DNA of 64,000 bases from Tepidiphilus olei (GTDB lineage: Bacteria; Pseudomonadota; Gammaproteobacteria; Burkholderiales; Rhodocyclaceae): contig NZ_SBHO01000001.1 in NCBI RefSeq assembly GCF_006980705.1, positions 558,001 to 622,000 of the forward strand. Direction: 5' to 3'. The notes below the pieces were generated by a model that saw only the letters and a program-made list of their open reading frames with translations, made no database searches and was not told where the DNA came from. Of this stretch, positions 1-8,218 are shown piece after piece; the first letter of the stretch is position 1, and each line of letters opens with the position of its first letter. Made by a program: the position numbers and the translations under genes.

Positions 1-1061
1 AATTTGTGGCTGAGATCGCGCGGCGAACGCGCAAGCGCCAGCGCCACGCGGCGGGCGATGTCGCGGTAACGCCCGACGAGGGGCCCTTCGGGCTCGGCCA
101 CGACGGTGGGCGTTCCCGAATCGGTTTCCTCGCGGATACGGATGTCGAGCGGTAGCGCCCCCAAGAACGGCAGACCATACTCCTGGGCCATGCGCTCTCC
201 CCCGCCGCTGCCGAAGATGGGCTCGGCATGACCGCAGTTCGAGCAGACGTGGATGCTCATGTTCTCGACGAGCCCGAGGACCGGAACATTCACCTTCTGG
301 AACATTCTCAATGCCTTGCGCGCGTCGAGCAGCGCGATGTCCTGTGGCGTGGTAACGATGAGCGCGCCGGTGAGCGGCGCTTTCTGCGACAGGGTGAGCT
401 GGATGTCGCCCGTGCCCGGCGGCAGGTCGACGACGAGATAATCGAGTTCGTGCCAATTCGTCTGGGTGAGCAACTGCAGCAACGCCTGGGAGGCCATGGG
501 CCCGCGCCAGATCATGGGCGTCTCGGGATCGACGAGAAAACCGATGGAATTGACCTGCAGGCCGTGCGCGCGCAGCGGCTCCATGCTCTTGCCGTCGGTC
601 GATTCGGGTGGCTGATGCCCCAACCCCAGCATCTGGGGAATCGACGGGCCGTAGATGTCGGCATCGAGCACGCCCACGCGTGCGCCTTCGGCCGCGAGCG
701 CCAAGGCGAGGTTCACCGCCGTAGTGCTCTTGCCCACCCCGCCCTTGCCGGAGGCCACTGCGATCACGTTGGCCACCCCGGGCAGGGGTTGCGTGCCGGG
801 CGGGATCTTGTGGATCTCGATGCGGGAGAGAAGCTCGACCTGCACCGACGCCACGCCGGGCAGCCGGGCGAGCGCTTGCGTCACCGCCTCGCGCACTGTC
901 TCCCCCAGCGTCGCCACCGGATAATCCAGGGCGAGGCGCACGCGCACCGTCCCTCCTTCGACCTCGAGCCCGACGATCGCCCTTTTACCCAAAGGAGTGC
1001 CGAGGTTGGGGTCGGGGATCGCGGCCAGCGTGTCGCGAAGGGTATCGGCTGAAAAGCTCAT
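1..1061 (-). CDS. apbC: Mrp/ApbC iron-sulfur cluster carrier ATPase (3' end cut by window)
   Basis: P-loop NTPase of the Mrp/NBP35 family, which binds and transfers 4Fe-4S clusters to apoproteins in the cytosol. Translating the minus strand from the ATG at 1061 gives an N-terminal MIP18/DUF59-like domain (about residues 1-75). A deviant Walker A, GKGGVGKS (about 105-112), follows, then a DADIYGPS switch region and the cluster-binding pair C273-x-x-C276 in the sequence VCSNCGH. About 353 residues are present; family members are near 360, so only the last few residues fall outside the window. The 229 bp before the next gene hold nothing recognisable. The family assignment is secure; the client proteins cannot be inferred. 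Confidence 0.93.
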   Translation of the reverse strand, partial: MSFSADTLRDTLAAIPDPNLGTPLGKRAIVGLEVEGGTVRVRLALDYPVATLGETVREAVTQALARLPGVASVQVELLSRIEIHKIPPGTQPLPGVANVIAVASGKGGVGKSTTAVNLALALAAEGARVGVLDADIYGPSIPQMLGLGHQPPESTDGKSMEPLRAHGLQVNSIGFLVDPETPMIWRGPMASQALLQLLTQTNWHELDYLVVDLPPGTGDIQLTLSQKAPLTGALIVTTPQDIALLDARKALRMFQKVNVPVLGLVENMSIHVCSNCGHAEPIFGSGGGERMAQEYGLPFLGALPLDIRIREETDSGTPTVVAEPEGPLVGRYRDIARRVALALARSPRDLSHK

Positions 1062-1290
1062 TGCAAGAACTCCGACAGAGGTTCGGGTATCATAGGGGAC
1101 ACCTCGAATGATCTTCAGCGTGGCCGCATGGCAGCGCTCTCCGCTACACGGATGGGCCCACGGGCGTGTCGCCCGGCGACTGCTCGTGACGGTTTTTCGA
1201 GGTGTGCATCGAAGCAGACACTTTTCGCCGATCTTACTGCAAAACCCGATACGGCAAACCCGCCGCCCTTCAGGGTTTCCAGGTCCGAGG

Positions 1291-2136
1291 ATGATTCCAG
1301 ACATCGAGCATTGCCGAGAACGTCTCGCCCGCCGTCCCAACGCCCGCTACTACAGCCTGCTGCTTCTGAAGGGCCCCCGGCGGGAGGCGCTTTTCGTACT
1401 CTACGCCCTCATCGACGCGCTCGAAGACGTCGTGCATTCCTGCCGTGAAACTCAGGTGACCCTTACGACCCTTGCCTGGTGGGCGAACGAAGTCGAAGCC
1501 GCCTTTGCCGGAACACCGACCCACCCCATCACGCGAGCGTTGCGCCTCGTGCTGGCGGACATGCCTTGGGAACGGGCTTTCTTCGACGAGCTGGTGCTCG
1601 CCGCGAGGCTGAGGGCGACGACGATGCGCTGCGCCTCCAGCGCCGAGCTGCAGCAACTGACCTATCGCCTGGGCGCGGTGCCCGCCTTGCTCACGGTGCG
1701 CGCCTTGGGCGGCATGGAGCGCGAGGCGCAACAGGCGGCCCAGGAATTGGGCATGGGACTGTCGCTTGCCGAACTCTTGCTCGGCGTCGGCGCGGACGCG
1801 CGCGCCGGCCGCATTCTGTTACCCGTGGAACAACTGCAGCGCCACGACGTGCCCGCGGAGCAGATCCTCGAGGGGCGCTGGAGCGAAGCCTTTGCGGCGC
1901 TGATGCGAGCCCAGGCCGAGCGGGTGCGGCACCACTTCCGTGCCGTCGACGAAATGGCCTCGCCGGGAATGCGCGAGGCGCTGCGCCCGCTGATGGCACG
2001 GCGTACGGTGACCGAAGCCCTGCTCGCCGAAGCCGAGGCTCTCGACTATCGGCTGCTCGATCGTCGCCTCGAGCTGCCTCCGCTGCGGCAGTTGTGGCTG
2101 ACCTGGCGCGGCTGGCGGCGAAAGCCCGGCCGATGA
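1291..2136 (+). CDS. HpnD-like squalene/phytoene synthase family protein with degenerate active site
   Basis: A 281-residue protein that follows HpnD (presqualene diphosphate synthase of hopanoid/squalene biosynthesis) from end to end. The ATG at 1291 was chosen because homology begins there; the frame stays open back to 1108 without family resemblance. The family needs aspartate-rich motifs to hold Mg-diphosphate. Here the first motif (usually DDxxD) reads EDVVH, the second (usually RDVxED before the GR-YLP segment) reads LGVGAD before ARAGRILLP, and the middle D-rich helix is also replaced. Scaffold elements such as ALYA and YRLGA remain. It overlaps the next gene by 4 bp (ATGA). Fold assignment is good; standard prenyl-synthase activity is doubtful, so it may be a pseudoenzyme or have a changed function. 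Confidence 0.75.
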   Translation: MIPDIEHCRERLARRPNARYYSLLLLKGPRREALFVLYALIDALEDVVHSCRETQVTLTTLAWWANEVEAAFAGTPTHPITRALRLVLADMPWERAFFDELVLAARLRATTMRCASSAELQQLTYRLGAVPALLTVRALGGMEREAQQAAQELGMGLSLAELLLGVGADARAGRILLPVEQLQRHDVPAEQILEGRWSEAFAALMRAQAERVRHHFRAVDEMASPGMREALRPLMARRTVTEALLAEAEALDYRLLDRRLELPPLRQLWLTWRGWRRKPGR

Positions 2137-3452
2137 GCGCTGGTGAAGAAATCGTCGCGAGCGGTTCGCGCGGGCGGCGCCCGGAGCGCGGCGACGAGAC
2201 CTATCGGGCAGATCCGCAAGGAACACGCACCGCGCAACGAAGCAATCGGGCTGCGCGACGGAGTGATTCACAGGCTCTGCAGGTGGCGGTTATCGGCGCA
2301 GGGGTGGCAGGGCTGGTATGTGCACTGCGCCTGGCAGAAGCCGGAGCCAAGGTGGCGGTCTTCGAGCGCGCGCCGCGGTTGGACGCGGGAACGTCCTGCC
2401 TGAGCGCGGAGATTCTGCCCCTGTGGGGGGCGAGCCTTCATCTCTTTGCTTGTGCCCGCCGGCTGGGCCTGTCACCACGCCGCTTGAGGACGATCGCGCC
2501 GACATGGTCGGTGGCCGGTGCCGGGACGGTCATCCTGCGCACGCGCTGGAGCGGACTGGAAGTATGGGTCGAGCCAGAGGGGATGCTCTCTGGCGCGGCA
2601 CGGCGCGCGGCCGGCCGAGCCCTGAGGCGGCTGCTGCGCGCCGGCCGGCACGGCGCAAGCACCCTGCCCGACGTGCCGCTTGCCCAGGCGGCGCTGCCTT
2701 GGGGCGGCGAGGAGGGACTTCGTCTGCTGTGGCGCCCATTGTGTCGTCTTCTGTGTCTCACGGCGGCCGAAGAAACCCCCCTGCCCCGCCTCGCCCGCCT
2801 TCTCGCCGCTGTGCTGGGTACGAGGCTCCAACGCCAATGGGTCCAGTTACCCGATTCCTTCGTCGAATGGTTCTCCGTACCGCTCACTCGTACTTTGGGG
2901 CGTTGCGGCAGCGAGGTGGCGATCGCCGCGCCGGTGCACACCCTGGAGCCCTGTGACGGCGGATGGCGCCTGCCTCAGACCGACGGCCGACGATTCGATC
3001 ACGTCGTCCTCGCCGTCGCTCCTTGGGATGCGGCAGTTCTGCTCCGAGAAATCCAGGGGCTCGGTGCACTACGCCACCGGCTCTCGAACTGGCCGAAAAC
3101 CTCACTCTGGAGCACGATCCTGTCACGCCCTTCCGGCGAATGGCGTTTCACCCCGGCAGCCGATGCCTGGTGTGCGCCAGCCGGAGGCGCCCGCACGGGA
3201 TGGGCTAGCCTTGATCGGCCCTCTGCGGAACGTCTCGCACCCCTGGGTACGGCAGCGATCGAGGAACCCTGGCATGATTTCCTCCTGCCTCTGCCAGAGT
3301 CCTCTTCCCTGACCCCGGACATCGCTCCAGGTCTCTGGCTTGCTGGTGGATGGCTGGCGTCAGCGCCGACTTTTGCAGGGCCGGAAGCGTCGGCCGCGAG
3401 CGGCTGGCATACCGCCGATGCAATCTTGAACGCAGAAACGGTGGCAGGATAG
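2133..3452 (+). CDS. HpnE-like FAD-dependent amine oxidase/desaturase family protein, diverged
   Basis: A 439-residue flavoprotein-family protein resembling HpnE (hydroxysqualene dehydroxylase), translationally coupled to the HpnD-like gene. An ADP-binding motif VAVIGAGVAG begins near residue 51, after an Arg/Ser/Gly-rich leader not expected in the family, so an internal GTG near 2283 could be the real start. Mid-protein LWRPLC and the FDHVVLAVAP segment fit HpnE. The usual GGRA(R)S motif after the first strand and the DNGQH motif are missing, and the C-terminal FAD motif reads LAGGW instead of LAGDW. These changes match the active-site losses in the partner gene. A FAD-related fold is likely; HpnE activity is uncertain. 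Confidence 0.65.
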   Translation: MSAGEEIVASGSRGRRPERGDETYRADPQGTRTAQRSNRAARRSDSQALQVAVIGAGVAGLVCALRLAEAGAKVAVFERAPRLDAGTSCLSAEILPLWGASLHLFACARRLGLSPRRLRTIAPTWSVAGAGTVILRTRWSGLEVWVEPEGMLSGAARRAAGRALRRLLRAGRHGASTLPDVPLAQAALPWGGEEGLRLLWRPLCRLLCLTAAEETPLPRLARLLAAVLGTRLQRQWVQLPDSFVEWFSVPLTRTLGRCGSEVAIAAPVHTLEPCDGGWRLPQTDGRRFDHVVLAVAPWDAAVLLREIQGLGALRHRLSNWPKTSLWSTILSRPSGEWRFTPAADAWCAPAGGARTGWASLDRPSAERLAPLGTAAIEEPWHDFLLPLPESSSLTPDIAPGLWLAGGWLASAPTFAGPEASAASGWHTADAILNAETVAG

Positions 3453-3479
3453 CAAGCGGATGTTGATTCCTACTACCCC

Positions 3480-4385
3480 ATGATGCGATTTTCCCGCGAC
3501 CATTTCCTGCTCCTGCTCGTTGCCGCCATCTGGGGCAGTACCTTCGTTGCCCAGCGCCAGGCCATGACCACCATGGAGCCATTTTCCTTCAACATGGCCC
3601 GTTTTGCGCTGGCGGCGTCCTTTCTCCTGCCGATGTGGTGGTGGTATGAACGCCCTTGGGGCCGCGTACCCTTGCGACGCTGGATTCGGGCCTCGACGAT
3701 CACGGGAACCCTACTCTTTGGTGGATTTGCCTTACAACAGATCGGTTTGCTCGAAACGACCGCCTCGAATGCAGCCTTCATCACCGCGAGCTACATCGTC
3801 TTCGTCCCCTTGTTCGGTTTGCTGCAAGGGATCCGCCCGCCAAAACTATTCTGGTATGCCCTATCCGCATGCATCCTCGGGCTCTATTTACTCTCGACCC
3901 AAGGAGGGTTGAAAATTCACCGTGGGGATGCGTTCGAATTGGCCGGTTCCTTTTTCTGGGCAGCTCACGTCATTGCCCTCAGCCGCTACGGCCGACATTT
4001 GTCCCCCATTGGCCTGACGGCGGGACAATTCCTCGTGGCAACGCTGCTGTCCGCGCCGGTGGCCCTTTTTTGGGAGCGTCCAACCATCGAGGACGTGACG
4101 GCAACCCTAGGCCCCATCCTTTGGGCGGGGATCCTCTCCAGTGCTCTGGCCTTTACCTTACAGGTGGTCGCTCTGCGCACCGTACGCCCGACACACGCGG
4201 TGCTGATCCTCTCGCTCGAGAGCGTATTTGCGGCACTAGCCGGTGCGCTCTGGCTCGGCGAGACGTTGAGCGCACGCCAATGGCTGGGGGCCGCCATTTT
4301 GCTGATGGGTATTTTTTTGGCTCAATGGCACGAAACGTCCCGCGAGGAAGCTCTGAAGCGTGCCGAGACGCGCATACCTCATTGA
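3480..4385 (+). CDS. EamA/DMT-family membrane transporter
   Basis: A 301-residue inner-membrane protein of the drug/metabolite transporter superfamily with two EamA repeats and about ten hydrophobic helices. The N-terminal repeat begins with the typical AAIWGSTFV motif near residue 15. The second repeat ends with an ESVFAALAG...LGE segment, the family's C-terminal signature. Members export amino acids, metabolites or toxic compounds, and the substrate cannot be read from sequence. Two adjacent ATGs (3480, 3483) are possible starts. The gene begins 27 bp after the HpnE-like gene and its last 7 bp overlap the convergent ATPase gene, so it may be co-transcribed with the hpn-like pair. Confidence 0.85.
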   Translation: MMRFSRDHFLLLLVAAIWGSTFVAQRQAMTTMEPFSFNMARFALAASFLLPMWWWYERPWGRVPLRRWIRASTITGTLLFGGFALQQIGLLETTASNAAFITASYIVFVPLFGLLQGIRPPKLFWYALSACILGLYLLSTQGGLKIHRGDAFELAGSFFWAAHVIALSRYGRHLSPIGLTAGQFLVATLLSAPVALFWERPTIEDVTATLGPILWAGILSSALAFTLQVVALRTVRPTHAVLILSLESVFAALAGALWLGETLSARQWLGAAILLMGIFLAQWHETSREEALKRAETRIPH

Positions 4386-5074
4386 ACGAGTCGTCCCGCG
4401 TGCATTTTCAGGACACGATCGCATCGTGCTGCCAAGCTGGGATCATGCGTGACGAGCACGAGCGTGGTGCCTTCCCGCGCCCGCAAGGAGAACATCAGTT
4501 CGATCACCGCCTCTCCCGTGGCCGTGTCGAGGTTACCCGTCGGCTCATCGGCGAGAATCACCTTGGGCGAAGTGACGAACGCGCGCGCCAGAGCCACACG
4601 CTGCTGCTCGCCGCCCGAGAGCGTGCGTGGGTCGTGATGCAACCGGTGCGCCAAGCCGACGCGTTCCAGCCATTCCCGGGCTTTCTCCTGCGCAGCCGCA
4701 ACACCACCGAGTTCCAGCGGCAACGCGACGTTTTCCAGGGCGCTCAGGGTCGGCAGGAGCTGAAAATCCTGAAAAACGAAGCCGATCGTACGCCCCCGCA
4801 GAGCCGCGCGTTCGTCTTCGTCCAGTGCGAAGATCGACGCTCCAGCGAGTCGAACCTCGCCGCTGGTCGGCGAATCCAGTCCCGCGAGCAAGCCGAGTAA
4901 GGTAGACTTCCCCGAACCGGAGGAGCCGACGATCGCCACTGCCTCGCCCTGCGAGACGCTGAGATCGACGTCGTCGAGAATGACGAGAGGGGGGTCGTCC
5001 CGACGGGACACGACTTTACGGAGTTTTTCGGCGCTCAAGATCACGTTCTTCGTTTGCGGAGTTTGTTCACCCAT
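4379..5074 (-). CDS. ybbA: YbbA-type ABC transporter ATPase (LolD/MacB-like)
   Basis: A 231-residue ABC ATPase of the LolD/MacB/YbbA group. Visible motifs are Walker A GSSGSGKS, the Q-loop FVFQDFQLLP, the signature LSGGEQQR, Walker B VILADEP followed by TGNLD, and the switch histidine in LVTHD. The ATG at 5074 gives the normal family length; the frame remains open further upstream without similarity. Such ATPases pair with FtsX/MacB-type permeases, as YbbA does with YbbP in E. coli, but no permease gene is next to it. The neighbour is a divergent EamA gene on one side and a TesA-type esterase on the other; ybbA and tesA are also head-to-head in E. coli. The function is therefore inferred from family only. 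Confidence 0.88.
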   Translation of the reverse strand: MGEQTPQTKNVILSAEKLRKVVSRRDDPPLVILDDVDLSVSQGEAVAIVGSSGSGKSTLLGLLAGLDSPTSGEVRLAGASIFALDEDERAALRGRTIGFVFQDFQLLPTLSALENVALPLELGGVAAAQEKAREWLERVGLAHRLHHDPRTLSGGEQQRVALARAFVTSPKVILADEPTGNLDTATGEAVIELMFSLRAREGTTLVLVTHDPSLAARCDRVLKMHAGRLVQ

Positions 5075-5747
5075 GCCTTCCTTTCCTTCCTTGTCTCGAA
5101 TTAGACGTCTTGTTGCCCACACGATTTTCCTGGCACTCGTCTGCGTCACTTCCCCCGTTGCCGCGGCCACCCTCCTCGTGTTCGGCGACAGCCTCTCGGC
5201 CGGTTATGGTCTACCCCCAAAGAGCGGCTGGCCACATTTGCTGCAGGACAAGCTCGATACCCTCGAACCCGGGATGCACCGGGTCATCGACGCGAGTGTC
5301 TCCGGGGAAACGAGCGCCGGAGGGGCTGCCCGCTTGCCGGCGCTCCTTGAGCGACACCGACCCGATGTGCTCGTCCTCGCACTGGGCGCCAATGATGGCC
5401 TGAGGGGGCTTCCCCCTGCAGCCATGGAGGCGAACTTAGAGCGCATGATCCGCATGGCGCGCCAAGCCGGCTGCGAAGTCGTGCTCGTAGGTATGAGGCT
5501 ACCTCCCAACCTCGGGCCGGATTACACGGCCGAATTCGAAGCGGTCTATTCGCGCCTCGCGGCCCGCCATCCCGTGCATTTCGTCCCTTTCTTGCTCGAG
5601 GCGATCGCGCTCGACCCTGACGCGTTCCAGGAAGACGGACTGCATCCCGTGCTGGAGGCCGTGCCCAAGTTGCTCGAGACGGTGTGGCCGGCGATCGCCA
5701 CGGCGCTGGAGGCGGTGCGCAAACGCAGCGCCACCTCCGGGCGTTGA
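5073..5747 (+). CDS. tesA: TesA-type periplasmic GDSL lysophospholipase/arylesterase
   Basis: A 224-residue SGNH hydrolase that cleaves acyl-CoA, aryl and lysophospholipid esters. An N-terminal signal peptide (basic start SRIRR, hydrophobic core, cleavage near AAA) places it in the periplasm. Block I is FGDSLSAGYGL with nucleophile Ser40 (precursor numbering), block II is SGETSAGG, block III is GANDG and block V is DGLHP with the catalytic Asp/His. The start codon at 5073 lies in a CATG shared with the divergent ybbA start, leaving no intergenic space, so its promoter must lie inside ybbA. It ends 13 bp from the convergent selD gene. Confidence 0.9.
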   Translation: MPSFPSLSRIRRLVAHTIFLALVCVTSPVAAATLLVFGDSLSAGYGLPPKSGWPHLLQDKLDTLEPGMHRVIDASVSGETSAGGAARLPALLERHRPDVLVLALGANDGLRGLPPAAMEANLERMIRMARQAGCEVVLVGMRLPPNLGPDYTAEFEAVYSRLAARHPVHFVPFLLEAIALDPDAFQEDGLHPVLEAVPKLLETVWPAIATALEAVRKRSATSGR

Positions 5748-5760
5748 AACACGGTGCATT

Positions 5761-6849
5761 TCAGCGCAGCATGACGCGCGGCACGGGCGCTTCGACGATC
5801 TCGCCGATCTTCCACCCGCCCAGCGCCTGATGGGCGCGGATCTCGGCGATCACTCCCTCGGCTGCCTCGGGCGAACAGGCGATCAGCAGCCCTCCGCTCG
5901 TTTGCGGATCGGTGAGCAAGGTACGCCACAGCGCTTCCTCGGATTCCTCTTCGGCGAGCGGCGACAGATCGACCTCCTCGCCGTAACTCGCCCAGTTGCG
6001 CTTGGAAGCCCCCGTGGCTACCCCCTCTGCGGCATATCGCCGGGCGCTGGCGAGCACGGGAATCGCCTCCCGGTCGAGCACCGCCGACGCGCCGCTCGCA
6101 CGGCAGATTTCCAAGAGATGTCCTGCCAGGCCGAAGCCGGTGACGTCGGTCATGGCGTGCACCGCCTCGCGACTGGCGAGCGCCTGCCCGGCGCGGTTGA
6201 GCGTCATCGTCCACAGCCGCATCTCGGCGTATTCGCTGCCGGAGAGCCGACCCTGCTTGAGCGCCGCCGAGAGGATGCCGATGCCCAAGGGTTTGCTCAG
6301 GATCAGCACGTCGCCCGGCTGCGCCCCGCCGTTGGTCTTCACCTGCTCGGGATGCACCACGCCCAACGCCACCAGGCCGTAGATGGGTTCAACGGTGTCG
6401 ATCGAATGCCCGCCGGCGAGCGGAATGCCCGCCTCGCGGCACACGCTCGCGCCGCCTTCCAGAATGCGCGTGATCGCCTCCTCGGGCAACTTGCCGACCG
6501 GCATGCCGACGATCGCCAGCGCCAAAATCGGCCGCCCCCCCATGGCATAGACGTCGGAGAGCGCATTGGTGGCAGCGATGCGGCCGAAATCGTAGGGGTC
6601 GTCGACCACGGGCGTGAAGAAATCGGTGGTGGCGACGATCGCCAAATCCTCGCGCACGCGGTAGACTGCCGCATCGTCGCTCGCCTCGGTGCCCACGAGC
6701 AGCTCCGGCGGACACAGCCCCGGTGGCAGCGAACCGAGCAGGCGCTGCAGCACCGCCGGCGCAATCTTGCAACCGCAGCCGCCGCCGTGGGCCCATTCGG
6801 TGAGCCGGATGCCGTGCACCGCCGCCTTCGTTCCTTCCGCTCGTTCCAT
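5761..6849 (-). CDS. selD: Selenide, water dikinase (selenophosphate synthetase)
   Basis: A 362-residue SelD that makes selenophosphate from selenide and ATP, the selenium donor for selenocysteine and for 2-selenouridine in tRNA. The active-site loop reads HGGGCGCK with Cys25, Cys27 and Lys28; no in-frame TGA is present, so this is the cysteine form. ATP-binding segments TDFFTPVVDD, AGGHSID and DVTGFGLAGH are intact. The ATG at 6849 was chosen because an AGGAGG ribosome site sits 7 nt upstream; an ATG at 6870 is the alternative. The gene is head-to-head with selU, with 19 bp between start codons. No selA or selB is in view. Confidence 0.95.
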   Translation of the reverse strand: MERAEGTKAAVHGIRLTEWAHGGGCGCKIAPAVLQRLLGSLPPGLCPPELLVGTEASDDAAVYRVREDLAIVATTDFFTPVVDDPYDFGRIAATNALSDVYAMGGRPILALAIVGMPVGKLPEEAITRILEGGASVCREAGIPLAGGHSIDTVEPIYGLVALGVVHPEQVKTNGGAQPGDVLILSKPLGIGILSAALKQGRLSGSEYAEMRLWTMTLNRAGQALASREAVHAMTDVTGFGLAGHLLEICRASGASAVLDREAIPVLASARRYAAEGVATGASKRNWASYGEEVDLSPLAEEESEEALWRTLLTDPQTSGGLLIACSPEAAEGVIAEIRAHQALGGWKIGEIVEAPVPRVMLR

Positions 6850-6868
6850 ATCGACCTCCTCGCTATCC

Positions 6869-7987
6869 ATGGCCGCCAAAGACAAAGACAGGATTGTACC
6901 GCTCGAACGAATCGAGGAATTCGACACGATCATCGACGCGCGCTCCCCGTCCGAATTCCTCGAAGACCACCTCCCCGGTGCGATCAATCTGCCGGTGCTC
7001 GACGACACCGAACGGCGGATCGTCGGCACCATTTACAAGCAACGCTCGGCTTTCGAGGCACGCCGGCTCGGCGCCGCCTGGGTGGCCAAGAATCTCGCGC
7101 GCCACTTGCAGGAGCGCCTGCAGCAGTACCCTCCTTCATGGCGCCCCCTCATCTACTGCTGGCGCGGCGGGCAGCGCAGCGCCGCCTTCGTCACCTGGTT
7201 GCGCCTGATCGGCTGGCCAGCGGCACAACTGGCCGGCGGCTACAAGACCTATCGCCGCTGGGTGTTGGAGCGGCTCGTCGATCTGCCGGGGCGCTTTGCC
7301 TGGCGGGTGCTCGCCGGGCCCACCGGTTCGGGCAAGACGCGCGTGCTGCAGGCGCTCGCCCAACGAGGTCACCAGGTGCTCGATCTGGAGGCGCTCGCGC
7401 GCCATCGCGGCTCCATCCTCGGCACCTGGCCCGGAGGAGAATCACAGCCCTCGCAGAAAGCCTTCGACACGGCGCTCGTGGCGGCGCTGCGTCGGTTCGA
7501 CCCACAAAAACCCGTCTTCGTCGAAGCCGAGAGCAAGCGCATCGGCCTGCTGCAGCTCCCCGATGCGCTCCACGAGGCGATCCGGCTCGCCCCGATGATC
7601 GTGCTCGACACCCCCCACGAGTGCCGCATGCAGCTCCTGCTCGAAGACTATGCCTGGCTGGGCGACAAGCCCGAGGCGCTCGCGCGGCGGCTCGAACGAT
7701 TCAAAGGCTTCGTCCCGAACGAGACCTTGCGCCGCTGGCAGGAACTCGCCCTTCGCCGTGATCTGGCGACGCTCTTTGCCGAGCTCATCGCCCGGCATTA
7801 CGACCCACTCTACCGCCGCTCGCTTGCCCGCCACCCCGAGCTTGGGCAAGCTCCAAAAGTGCGACTCGTCGGACTGAATGCCAGCGCACTGGATACTGCT
7901 TGCAGGGAGATCGAGATCTGGGGGGTGGATTTCAACCTCGCTGGATATCACCCAGCTTCCTGTCTCTGCGCTCCATCTGATCGATGA
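6869..7987 (+). CDS. mnmH: tRNA 2-selenouridine synthase
   Basis: A 372-residue SelU/MnmH that converts 2-thiouridine at the tRNA wobble position to 2-selenouridine through a geranylated intermediate, using selenophosphate from SelD. The N-terminal rhodanese domain has the catalytic Cys97 in CWRGGQRS, the same position as in E. coli. It is followed by a P-loop, GPTGSGKT. The chosen ATG has no clear ribosome site; upstream bases on this strand are the complement of the selD site. The pairing with selD supports use of selenium for tRNA modification here. The last roughly 40 residues are not well conserved. Confidence 0.92.
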   Translation: MAAKDKDRIVPLERIEEFDTIIDARSPSEFLEDHLPGAINLPVLDDTERRIVGTIYKQRSAFEARRLGAAWVAKNLARHLQERLQQYPPSWRPLIYCWRGGQRSAAFVTWLRLIGWPAAQLAGGYKTYRRWVLERLVDLPGRFAWRVLAGPTGSGKTRVLQALAQRGHQVLDLEALARHRGSILGTWPGGESQPSQKAFDTALVAALRRFDPQKPVFVEAESKRIGLLQLPDALHEAIRLAPMIVLDTPHECRMQLLLEDYAWLGDKPEALARRLERFKGFVPNETLRRWQELALRRDLATLFAELIARHYDPLYRRSLARHPELGQAPKVRLVGLNASALDTACREIEIWGVDFNLAGYHPASCLCAPSDR

Positions 7988-7989
7988 AA

Positions 7990-8127
7990 GTACGCTACAC
8001 CCGCCCGCTCTGCAACGGCTTCTCTCCGGTTCTTGTCCATCGGCTCGCAGTTGCGCTTTGCTTCGTTCGCTGTGATCAACTTACGGAAGGACTTTCACCT
8101 CCAAGAGTGCGCCCGTGCCGGGCGCAC
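7990..8127 (-). other. Possible group II intron domain I remnant (no reverse transcriptase)
   Basis: Read on the minus strand, this stretch carries a perfect GC-rich hairpin followed by TTGGAGGTGAAAGTCC and a GCAACTGCGAGCC segment. From memory, these resemble the RNA upstream of the reverse transcriptase in some bacterial group II introns. No reverse transcriptase frame and no 3' intron end are present, so at most it is a decayed fragment. The rest of the selU-ligase intergenic space has no other recognisable content. Very tentative. Confidence 0.2.
8107..8127. other. Perfect GC-rich hairpin
   Basis: Arms GTGCGCCCG and CGGGCGCAC form a perfect 9-bp stem with a 3-nt loop. It lies between the convergent ends of selU and the acyl-CoA ligase, 8 bp from a second perfect hairpin. 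It lacks a T-tract, so it may act as a factor-dependent stop or be part of an intron remnant. Confidence 0.5.
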
Positions 8128-8134
8128 ACACATG

Positions 8135-8164
8135 AATAACCCGCGGATTACTCCGCGGGTTATT
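8135..8164. terminator. Probable bidirectional terminator between convergent genes
   Basis: Perfect 13-bp inverted repeat (arms AATAACCCGCGGA and TCCGCGGGTTATT) with a 4-nt loop. It sits between the convergent selU and acyl-CoA ligase genes. The A/T ends of the stem give short A and T runs on either strand, as in bidirectional intrinsic terminators, although the following T-tract is weak. Confidence 0.65.
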
Positions 8165-8218
8165 CTCGATTCAACGAAGCGCCAGCGTCAGCTTCATCGG
8201 AAAGGCGTATCAGCCGTT

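Noticed and set aside
1479-2132. In-frame upstream extension of the HpnE-like gene over HpnD
   Set aside because: The translation is Arg-rich shadow of the HpnD-like gene; the ATGA overlap at 2133 is the likely start.
5761-6849. Possible selenocysteine form of SelD
   Set aside because: The active-site codons read as Cys (TGC) with no in-frame TGA.
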